64,000 nucleotides of DNA from Lentzea waywayandensis (GTDB lineage: Bacteria; Actinomycetota; Actinomycetes; Mycobacteriales; Pseudonocardiaceae): the NCBI RefSeq assembly GCF_900115955.1, contig NZ_FOYL01000001.1, positions 1,178,001-1,242,000 on the forward strand, in the 5' to 3' direction. Below are positions 51,971-59,067 of the stretch, one piece after another (position 1 is the stretch's first letter; each line of letters starts with the position of its first letter). The translations under genes were made by a program, and so were the position numbers. Under the pieces are notes generated by a model that searched no databases, was not told the origin of the DNA, and worked only from the letters and a program-made list of their open reading frames with translations.

Positions 51971-54900
51971 TCAGAACTGGGCGAGTGCCTCCCCGGCACG
52001 CCGTTCCAGCGCCGGCACCCCCGCCGCGAGCGTCAGGCCCTCCGCGCACAGGTTCCGCGCGACCTCGCGGTGCCCCAGGCCCACCTGTGCCCGTGCCAGT
52101 GCCAGCAGGCAGTGCACCTCGATCTGCCGCAGCCGGTCCTTCCTGGCCAGTCGCAGGGCTTCCGCGCCGACCAGCAACGCCTCGTCGTGGTCGCCACAGG
52201 TGCCGAGCACCGTCGCCATCCCGCACAGCGCTTCCGCCACGTGCCAGGGCGAACCCCAGTGCCGCGCCACCGCGACGGCCTCCTGCTGGTGGCGCACCGC
52301 CGACTCGGACTCACCGAGCACCGCCTCCGCGCAGGCCAGCGCGTTGAGCGCGCCGACCTCCGTTTCGCGGTTCTGTTCGTGCCGCGCGATCTCCAGTCCC
52401 TGCAACGCCTGTGCACGGCCCAGCTCGTAGTCGCCGAGGTCGATCGACACGAGACTGAGCCCGCACAACGCCGAAGCCTGGCCGTACGGATGGGAAAGCG
52501 CCTTGTGCAGCTCGAACGCCCTGGTCAGCGAACGCCGTGAGCCGGCGAGGTCGTCCTGCAACCGTTGCACGAGGCCGACACCGACGAGCACCGCGGCGGT
52601 GCCGAGCTGGTACCTCTCCGCGGCGGCGAGTTCCAGCGCCTCGTCCAGGCACGCGCGGGCCGCGTCGAGCGCGCTGCGCTGCCGGTGCACCGAGGCGAGG
52701 TTGTTGAGCGCGATCATCTGACCGAGCCGGTGACCACGCTCCCGTTGCAGCTCCAGCGCATCCTCGAACTGCTCGGCGGCCTTGTCGAACCGGCCGGCCA
52801 CCCGCAGCGCGATGGCCGACGCGTTGAGCGCGGAGGCCTTCCCCTCCGGCCAGTTCACCTTCTCGAACACGCGCAGCGCCTCGGTCATCCACTCGACCGC
52901 CTGCTCGTGCCGTTCCCGGTGGACGAACGCGAGCCCGATGCTCTGCGCGGTGACCGCTTCCACGGCCGGCACGTGCTGCCGGCGCGCGGCGGCGAGGACG
53001 GTCGTCGCGAGCTCGACCCACTCGATCCGCCGGCCGCGGTGGTAGAACGACGTGCGCACGGCGTCCGCGAGATACCAGGCGATCGGGTACGGCCCCTCGG
53101 TCACCGCCTGTGTGACGACGGCGGACAGGTTCTCGTGCTCGGCGTCCAGCCAGGCCGCCGCCTCCGCCGAGTCGGCGAAGGAGATCGGGTTCTCCGGCAC
53201 GGCAACGGGTTCCCGCGGCAGCCGCTGGTCGTGCCGGCGCCCGAACATGCGCTCGGCCGCGTCGGCGCCGGACAGGTACCGCTCGATGAACCGCTGCCAG
53301 GCCTGGGCCCGCGGCTGCGCCGGTTCGTCCGCGAGGGCCTGCCGCAACGCGTAGGCGCGCAGCAGGTCGTGCAGCCGGTAGCGACCGGAGACGTGCTGCT
53401 CGACCAGGTGCGCGGCGGCGAGCTGCCGCAGCTGGCGCTCCACCGTCCCCACCGCGTCCCCGGTGAGCGCCGCCGCACCGCAGGCGGTGAAGTCGGGGCA
53501 GGAGGCCAGGCCCAGCAAGCGGAACAGCCGCCGCAGTTCAGGAGCGAGTGCCTCGTAGGAGACGGTGAAGGCTCGCGTCACAGCGCTTTCGTCGGCGTCG
53601 TCGAGGATCAGCTGGCCCAGCCGGTCGCCCTTGGCGAGACCGGCCGCCATCGCGGCGACGCTGCTGTCCGGGCAGGTCACGATGTTCGCCGCGGCGATGC
53701 GCAACGCCAGCGGGAGATGCCCGCACAACCGCGCGAGCTCTCCCGCCGCCTCCGCCTCGGCCACCATGCGGTCCTGCCCGAGCAGCCCGTCGAGCAGAAC
53801 CCGCGAGTCCTCACCGCTGAGCGGCCCGAGGCCGAGCGAGAAGGCACCGAGCTCGGCGACCAGCCGCCCAAGCCGGTTGCGACTGGTGACCAGCACGGTC
53901 CCGGTGGGCGGCAACAACGGCAACACCTGCTCGGCGTCCCGCGCGTTGTCGAGCACCAGCAGCACCCGTCGATCGGCGAGCAACGACCGGTAGAGCCCGG
54001 CCTGCGCGTCGACCTCCTCAGGAATCCGTTGCGGCTCAACACCCAGCGCCCGCAACAACTGGGCCAACGCCACCGTCGGCTCCATCGGCTCGCGGTCGGC
54101 GTCGAACCCGCGCAGGTTCACGTAGAGCTGCCCATCGGGGAACTGGTCACGCACGCGATGGGACCAGTGCAGCGCGAGCGCGGTCTTCCCGACCCCAGGA
54201 ATGCCGTGGACGATCCACACGTCCGAGTCCCCCGCGCGTGCGCCAAGCTGCCGATCCAGCCGCGCCAGCTGCTCGGCCCGTCCGGCGAATCCGCGCACGT
54301 CACGCGGCAACTCCGCAGGCCGCGACGGTGACACCACCTCCGCCGCCGGCACGACAACCTGCTCGGGCTCGTCTTCTTCCCCCTGAAGCACCTGCACGTG
54401 CATGGCGCGCAACCGTTTCCCGGGCTCGACCCCCAGCTCGGCGTCAAGCCGTTCGCGCGTCTCGTTGTAGACCTCCAGCGCCTCGGGCGTCCGCCCGGAC
54501 CGTTGCAGAGCCAGCATCAGCTGCTCCTGCAAGCGTTCACCGAAGGGGTACTCGTTCACGAACCGGCGCAACTCCTGCAGCACATGCGTGTGCCGCCCGA
54601 TCGCGAGTTCGGCGTCGAAGAGCGTCTCCAGCGCGGCCATCCGCTGCTCAGCCAGCACCTGCCCACTGCGCCGCACCAGCATGTCCGTGGTACCACCCAG
54701 CGGCGGCCCCTGCCACAACTCCAGCACAGCACGCAGCCGGTCGACACCACGACGCGGCTCACCGCAGTCGATGAGCCGACGGGCGTCCTTGGTGATGTCG
54801 TCGAAGACCTCGACATCCAGCTCCCTGGGCCCGACCTCGATCAGATACCCAGGCTCACGGCGCACGATCACCTCACGCCCGAGCAGCTTCCGCAACTCCC

Positions 54901-55201
54901 ACACACGAACCTGCAACTGCCCACGAGCACTGGCCGGCGGCCGGTCCTCCCACAACAGGTCGATGAGCTGGTCCTCGGACACAACCTGGTTGGCGTTGAG
55001 CAACAACGCGGCCAGAACGGTCCGCTGCTTGGGCCCGCCAAGCCGAGCCGGCCCATCAGCACCGACAACGGTGACCGGCCCGAGCAGCCGGTACTTCAAA
55101 TCCGCGAACGCCGGAATGGCCAGCACGGGCGCACGCCCGTCCGACCGGCTCCGCACGTGCGCGGCAAGCGATCTGGGGGCGACGTTGTGGTCGACTGTCA
55201 T
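51971..55201 (-). CDS. AfsR-type SARP transcriptional activator (SARP-NB-ARC-TPR)
   Basis: A 1076-residue regulator, probably the pathway-specific activator of the adjoining PKS operon (inferred from position and family). Domains: an OmpR-like winged-helix DNA-binding domain from about residue 35 (LKYRLLGPVTVVG) to 125, a bacterial transcriptional activator domain (about 130-280, ending RLDAELGVEPGKRLRAMH), an NB-ARC ATPase with Walker A GIPGVGKT (Lys339) and Walker B RVLLVLDNARD (about 412-422), the motif CGHLPLALRIAAAN, and a C-terminal TPR region from about 720. This is the long AfsR architecture rather than the short ActII-ORF4/RedD type. I chose ATG 55201, 7 nt after the stop of the upstream mini-gene. 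An in-frame GTG at 55228 would overlap that gene by 20 nt and has no better ribosome site. Neither start has a strong Shine-Dalgarno sequence, so coupling to the mini-gene is likely. I saw no TTA codon in it. Confidence 0.95.
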   Translation of the reverse strand: MTVDHNVAPRSLAAHVRSRSDGRAPVLAIPAFADLKYRLLGPVTVVGADGPARLGGPKQRTVLAALLLNANQVVSEDQLIDLLWEDRPPASARGQLQVRVWELRKLLGREVIVRREPGYLIEVGPRELDVEVFDDITKDARRLIDCGEPRRGVDRLRAVLELWQGPPLGGTTDMLVRRSGQVLAEQRMAALETLFDAELAIGRHTHVLQELRRFVNEYPFGERLQEQLMLALQRSGRTPEALEVYNETRERLDAELGVEPGKRLRAMHVQVLQGEEDEPEQVVVPAAEVVSPSRPAELPRDVRGFAGRAEQLARLDRQLGARAGDSDVWIVHGIPGVGKTALALHWSHRVRDQFPDGQLYVNLRGFDADREPMEPTVALAQLLRALGVEPQRIPEEVDAQAGLYRSLLADRRVLLVLDNARDAEQVLPLLPPTGTVLVTSRNRLGRLVAELGAFSLGLGPLSGEDSRVLLDGLLGQDRMVAEAEAAGELARLCGHLPLALRIAAANIVTCPDSSVAAMAAGLAKGDRLGQLILDDADESAVTRAFTVSYEALAPELRRLFRLLGLASCPDFTACGAAALTGDAVGTVERQLRQLAAAHLVEQHVSGRYRLHDLLRAYALRQALADEPAQPRAQAWQRFIERYLSGADAAERMFGRRHDQRLPREPVAVPENPISFADSAEAAAWLDAEHENLSAVVTQAVTEGPYPIAWYLADAVRTSFYHRGRRIEWVELATTVLAAARRQHVPAVEAVTAQSIGLAFVHRERHEQAVEWMTEALRVFEKVNWPEGKASALNASAIALRVAGRFDKAAEQFEDALELQRERGHRLGQMIALNNLASVHRQRSALDAARACLDEALELAAAERYQLGTAAVLVGVGLVQRLQDDLAGSRRSLTRAFELHKALSHPYGQASALCGLSLVSIDLGDYELGRAQALQGLEIARHEQNRETEVGALNALACAEAVLGESESAVRHQQEAVAVARHWGSPWHVAEALCGMATVLGTCGDHDEALLVGAEALRLARKDRLRQIEVHCLLALARAQVGLGHREVARNLCAEGLTLAAGVPALERRAGEALAQF

Positions 55202-55208
55202 CGGCGAC

Positions 55209-55349
55209 TCAGTCCGAGCCGAACGCACGGTCGTCGGCCTCGGGCAACGCCGCTTCCACAGCGGGAACGGTCTCGGTGTTCCACATGATCAGCAGATTGA
55301 CCAGGAACAACAGTGATATGGACATGACGACGACGGCGGAGCTCATCAT
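55209..55349 (-). CDS. Small single-pass membrane peptide upstream of the SARP gene
   Basis: A 46-residue open frame. Residues 5-22 (AVVVMSISLLFLVNLLIM) form one clear hydrophobic membrane segment, followed by a short acidic tail (EAALPEADDRAFGSD). ATG 55349 has GAGGAT ending 7 nt upstream; a second ATG follows directly at 55346. The stop lies 7 nt before the regulator's start, so the two genes are very probably co-transcribed and perhaps translationally coupled. A SARP-like direct repeat lies just upstream. I recognise no family; the size recalls AfsS, the small partner of AfsR, but there is no visible sequence resemblance. It may be a real regulator-associated peptide or a leader peptide that tunes translation of the regulator. 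The main doubt is its short length. Confidence 0.6.
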   Translation of the reverse strand: MMSSAVVVMSISLLFLVNLLIMWNTETVPAVEAALPEADDRAFGSD

Positions 55350-55371
55350 GGCGGAGATCCTCACCAGCCCC

Positions 55372-55390
55372 GCTGACACGCCGCTGACAC
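55372..55390 (-). promoter_or_regulatory. Candidate SARP-binding box (two direct heptamers, 11-bp period)
   Basis: On the minus strand GTGTCAGC occurs twice, at 55390-55383 and 55379-55372, i.e. starting 11 bp apart. SARP proteins are known to bind direct heptameric repeats separated by 4 bp and placed a short way upstream of the -10 region. Here GAGGAT (55362-55357) could serve as a -10 for a transcript starting at or next to ATG 55349, or as that gene's ribosome site. This suggests autoregulation of the peptide-regulator pair; it is inferred from geometry only. Confidence 0.5.
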
Positions 55391-55779
55391 CACCGCGCCC
55401 AGTTGTTAGCGCGCACCGGGCGTGTCCCCGGATCCCGGACGAAAGCCGACGGACTCCACCGCCTCGATCAGCGAATTCGCCGAAACACCATAGCTGTATG
55501 AAGTTTCAAGGACAGTGTCGGACTGTGACGCAAGTCGCTCACGCCACACCTGGGCGGCGCGGTCCGCAGACGATCCTGCCGAAAGGTCCACATTGGACAC
55601 AAACCTGCGGCGGCACCCGCCCGGCTGCCGCACCGCGCCGGCAAGAACGGCCACCCGGATCGCGGTCAGCGTGAACGGGCTCGCTCACGGATGACCGAGC
55701 TGTCTCCGAAGTCTTCCCCGAGCTCTCTCGGCCCAGGCTCGCGGGAGGCGAGCAAGGCGCACCCGGCCGAGGCGGAATC
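55391..55779. other. Intergenic region upstream of the regulatory genes; no convincing gene
   Basis: The stretch is less G/C-rich in places (around 55480-55510) than the flanking genes. It contains a perfect 13-bp inverted repeat GTCCACATTGGAC at 55586-55598, a word also common inside the PKS genes. An 82-codon open frame (55654-55406, minus) exists but lacks a good ribosome site and actinomycete-like codon bias. The promoter of the peptide-regulator unit probably lies near 55350-55400. I see no RNA gene or mobile element. Confidence 0.5.
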
Positions 55780-55808
55780 GCTGGGGCCAGGCCGAGCCTG
55801 GCCCCAGC
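55780..55808 (-). terminator. Terminator after the sialidase gene
   Basis: A perfect 13-bp stem GCTGGGGCCAGGC/GCCTGGCCCCAGC with a 3-nt loop begins 6 nt after the sialidase stop codon (55814). There is no U-run, which is common for actinomycete hairpin terminators. The core GGGGCCAGGC is the same as in the hairpin at 59022-59052. Confidence 0.8.
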
Positions 55809-55813
55809 TTCTT

Positions 55814-58800
55814 TCACGACGCGTTGGTGAAGGGCAGATGCACCGCGGTCACTGGCCCGAAGTCCACGTTGCCCGTCAGTTCGGTGTCGTTGAGCGCGCG
55901 GCGGTGGACCCGGAACTCGTCCAGCGTTCCCTTGAAGCGATTGGTGCCGTCCGGCTTGACGCCGAGACGGATGCCGTCCACGGCGAACGTGTCACCGTAG
56001 GTCAGGGATCCGGCGACAGAGCCGCTCGACCGGTTGTTGTCGACGAGCAGCTCCAGGGTGTTGCCGGAACGGCGGATCGTGACGAGGTGCCAGGCGTTGT
56101 CACCGAATCCCGCGGCTGCCGAGGGATCGGTGACGGCCATTTCGTAGGCGCCGGCATCGGTCTGGACATAACCGTAGAACCGGTCCTTGCCCGGCTGGGC
56201 ACGCAGCCACATCGACCTTTCAGCGGCGCCGGTGCCGTAGGCCCAGAAGATGACCTGGTCGGCGGATGCGCTGGTGGCGGAGTACTTCACCCAGGTCGAG
56301 ATCGTGAAGTCACCGTCCGCCAACGCGATGCTCGGGCGGTACGGCAGATAGGCCTCGTCGTCCGTGCCGTCGAACTGCAAGCCCGTGCCGTAGCGGCCCG
56401 TGACAACAGCGGGCGCGCCGAGAACCTTGGCGTTGCCGCAGTGAACGGAGGCGTTCGGGGTCTGCGGCCCGGTCACTGGATCGACGACGTCGTGTGCCTG
56501 GGTGTTCTGGCCCCCGAACCTCCACCACAGGGCGGGCGTGTCGGCCGGGAACCGGATCGTGGCCGCGGTGGTGAGTTCGGCGGCGGTCAACGCCCGGTGG
56601 TACAGCCGGAAGTCGTCCAGCGAGCCCTGCATCACGTCGGTTCCGTCCATCTTGGACCCGAGACGCAGACCCCTGATGCCCTCAGCCTGGTCTGCGCTCA
56701 CCGATCCGGTCAGACCCGTTGCTGTCGCCGGGTTTCCGCCATCGACACTGAGCTGGACCTGCCCGCCGGTGCGGGTCAGGGCGAGCAGGTGCCAGGCGTT
56801 GTCGCCGAATGCCGTCCGGCCGGTGAGTGCGTCCGGCAGTGCGACCCCCACGGACGAGGTGTCGGTTTCCAGCCAGGCGTACAGCCGGTCCTCCCCGGGT
56901 TGTGCCCGTACCCAGACCGAGCGTTTGCCTGGCGTCGTGCCGTACGCCCAGAGCAGCGCCTGGTTGGGCGTGCCCGCCGTGGCGCTGTACTTGAACCAGG
57001 CGGCCATCGTGAAGTCATCTGTCCCGAGGTCCAAGGTCGGCGAGAAGGGCGCTTCCACGCCAGGATGCGACGAGTCCACCTTCAGCGCCCTGCTGCCGGG
57101 ACGTCCTGCCTCGGTCTGGATCCCACCGAGAACGGTGGCGGTGGCGCAATGCCCGGAGACGTCCTCGGTGATCGGCGCCGCCGTCCTGCCGGGCACGACC
57201 GCGCCGTCGATCCTGGCCATCGCCAGGTCCAGCACCGGCCTGCCGTCGCGGTTCAGCCCGACATCCCTGATCCGGCCGGCGTACGCGTCGCTGACGCCCG
57301 CGTCCTGCTTGCCACCAAGGCGAATGCCTGTCACGCCCTCGCTCACCGGCCCGGCGATGCCGCCCGCCGCAGCCGATGCCGTACCTACCGTGAGCTGCAT
57401 CTGGCTGCCGGTCCTGGCAACGGTCAGCTGACGCCAGGTGTTGTCCCCGAAAGCCACCGTGCCGCTGCTGTCCTTCACCGAGACGCTGGCACCACCACCG
57501 GAACCCTCGATCCACGCGGTGACCTGGTCATCGCCCGGTTGCAGGCGTACCCACAGCTGCGGAACACCCGCACCCGTGCCATAACCCCAGACCAGGACCT
57601 GGTTCCGAGTCGAAGCCGTGGCCTGGTAGCGGAACTGCAGCGAGAGCGTGAAGTCGCCGCTGCCCGGATCGATCGTCCGCGTGTACGGCACGTCCGCGTA
57701 GTCGCCGGTTCCGTCCAGCAGCAGACCGTCGTTCACGGTCGCGTTTCCCTTGAGGTACGCGTCGTTCGCTTCGGGGGTGCTGTCCGGAGTGGTCGATCCA
57801 GCACCCTGGGCCGGCTGGCCGGACGGCGTTCCGACGGTCGTGCCCGGCAGACCCAGCTGAGCCGCGGTGAACCGGGTGAACCGGATCTCGTCGGCGGAGA
57901 ACGTGGCCCCGCCTTCGTACAGCAGGCCGATCTCGCCCCCGGCCAACTCGGCTACGTCCGAGTAGCCCGAGCGATCGTTGGTGACGAGCCCGTTGGGCGC
58001 GCTGGCCCAGGTGGTGCCGCGATCGGTGGAGTACCGGAACCGCATCTGCTTGCGTTCCGCGGGATCGGCCGGGGCGGAGAAGATCAGGACGTCGCCGGGC
58101 GTGGTCCGGTAGGTGTTCTTCAGCGCCAGCACCGAGCCCTGCACGTTCGGTGTGACCAGGGACGGCACCAGGGAGAACTTCGGCATCGTGGTGCCGCCGT
58201 CGGTGCTGACCGCCCTCGCCCTGTGGTCGCTGTCCTCGATCTCGTTGCGTGCCCCGGCGTACACCGAGCCGCCCGGCAGCTCGGTCACCACGATCTCGCC
58301 AGGGCTCAGTTCTCCTTCCACATAGGAGTTCTCGGTCTCGCTCGCCTGCCAGGTCTCGCCGCCGTTGTCGCTGTAGAGCACTCCGGCCAGCACGACCCCG
58401 GTGGCGGGCTTCTGGTGCGCGCCAACGATGAGACGCCCCTTGTGGTCACCCTGTTCCAGCTGGATGCCGTGCGCCGGGCCGGTGGCGAACCAGCCGTCGT
58501 TGGTGCCGTCCATGCTGGCGCCCAACGGTTTCGGCGCCGTCCAGGTCAGTCCGTCGTCGGTGCTCTGCTGGATCCACGGCAGCCGCTTGCCGGTCAGCGT
58601 CGCGTCGTTGGACGTGGTGATCAGCAGGATCTTCCCGTCCGTCCGGTCGATCACCGGGACGGGGTTGCCGCGGGTGAAGGGCGCGAACTGGTCCGTCGGA
58701 GTTCCCTGGGCGACAATCCGGATCGGCCCCCAGGTCCGGCCGTCGTTGGTGGACCGGCGGACCACCAGGTCGATGGCGCCGCGATCAGCGCACGTGGGCG

Positions 58801-59017
58801 ACTTACGGGCCTCCGCGAACGCCAGCAGCGTCCCGGACGCGGTCCTGGACAGCACCGGGATCCGGAAGCAGCCGTAACCGTTGGTGCCGCCGCGATACAG
58901 CACCTGGTGTGAGCTGACGACGCTGACACCACTGGCGTTGGCCGCCGTCGGCATGAAGGGCAGCAGAAGGAGAATAGGCAAGAGAATCCGCAGGAAACGC
59001 ACAGTCACACCAATCAT
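55814..59017 (-). CDS. Secreted exo-alpha-sialidase (GH33-like) with three LamG-type domains
   Basis: A 1067-residue exported protein. ATG 59017 is preferred over the longer frame from 59071, which would be translated through the upstream terminator; GTG 59008 is an alternative. A signal peptide covers about 1-29 (hydrophobic FLRILLPILLLLPF, cleavage near ANA-SG). The catalytic region (about 30-400) has the FRIP motif with Arg52, a candidate acid/base Asp77 (CADRGAIDLVVRRS), Asp-boxes STNDGRTWG (from 89), STDDGLTWT, SDNGGETWQ and STDRGTTWA, the segment GEIVVTELPGGSVYAGARNE with the expected Glu and Arg, and GYSDVAEL with a candidate nucleophile Tyr. Three roughly 190-residue concanavalin/LamG-like domains follow, each with an LDDFR or LDEFR...HRAL ending, presumably for glycan binding. 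It should cleave terminal sialic acids outside the cell. It is set off by hairpins on both sides, so it is probably its own transcript, and nothing ties it to polyketide synthesis. Confidence 0.88.
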   Translation of the reverse strand: MIGVTVRFLRILLPILLLLPFMPTAANASGVSVVSSHQVLYRGGTNGYGCFRIPVLSRTASGTLLAFAEARKSPTCADRGAIDLVVRRSTNDGRTWGPIRIVAQGTPTDQFAPFTRGNPVPVIDRTDGKILLITTSNDATLTGKRLPWIQQSTDDGLTWTAPKPLGASMDGTNDGWFATGPAHGIQLEQGDHKGRLIVGAHQKPATGVVLAGVLYSDNGGETWQASETENSYVEGELSPGEIVVTELPGGSVYAGARNEIEDSDHRARAVSTDGGTTMPKFSLVPSLVTPNVQGSVLALKNTYRTTPGDVLIFSAPADPAERKQMRFRYSTDRGTTWASAPNGLVTNDRSGYSDVAELAGGEIGLLYEGGATFSADEIRFTRFTAAQLGLPGTTVGTPSGQPAQGAGSTTPDSTPEANDAYLKGNATVNDGLLLDGTGDYADVPYTRTIDPGSGDFTLSLQFRYQATASTRNQVLVWGYGTGAGVPQLWVRLQPGDDQVTAWIEGSGGGASVSVKDSSGTVAFGDNTWRQLTVARTGSQMQLTVGTASAAAGGIAGPVSEGVTGIRLGGKQDAGVSDAYAGRIRDVGLNRDGRPVLDLAMARIDGAVVPGRTAAPITEDVSGHCATATVLGGIQTEAGRPGSRALKVDSSHPGVEAPFSPTLDLGTDDFTMAAWFKYSATAGTPNQALLWAYGTTPGKRSVWVRAQPGEDRLYAWLETDTSSVGVALPDALTGRTAFGDNAWHLLALTRTGGQVQLSVDGGNPATATGLTGSVSADQAEGIRGLRLGSKMDGTDVMQGSLDDFRLYHRALTAAELTTAATIRFPADTPALWWRFGGQNTQAHDVVDPVTGPQTPNASVHCGNAKVLGAPAVVTGRYGTGLQFDGTDDEAYLPYRPSIALADGDFTISTWVKYSATSASADQVIFWAYGTGAAERSMWLRAQPGKDRFYGYVQTDAGAYEMAVTDPSAAAGFGDNAWHLVTIRRSGNTLELLVDNNRSSGSVAGSLTYGDTFAVDGIRLGVKPDGTNRFKGTLDEFRVHRRALNDTELTGNVDFGPVTAVHLPFTNAS

Positions 59018-59021
59018 GAGA

Positions 59022-59052
59022 ACGCGGGGCCAGGCTTGGCCTGGCCCCGCGT
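59022..59052 (-). terminator. Terminator after the beta-propeller gene
   Basis: A perfect 14-bp stem ACGCGGGGCCAGGC/GCCTGGCCCCGCGT with a 3-nt loop lies 15 nt after the stop codon at 59068 and only 4 nt before the sialidase ATG. It marks the end of the Rhs-propeller transcription unit. Its closeness to the sialidase start leaves almost no room for a promoter between the two. Confidence 0.8.
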
Positions 59053-59067
59053 GCGCTGTCGGTCGAG

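Noticed and set aside
55406-55654. Minus-strand frame of 82 codons in the intergenic region
   Set aside because: No good ribosome site, third-position GC only about 60% in its last half against much higher in the real genes, and no recognisable family; kept only as a note.
55691-58912. Plus-strand frame of 1073 codons opposite the sialidase gene
   Set aside because: Low-complexity Arg/Gly/Val-rich translation with no motif; the minus strand encodes FRIP and several Asp-boxes.
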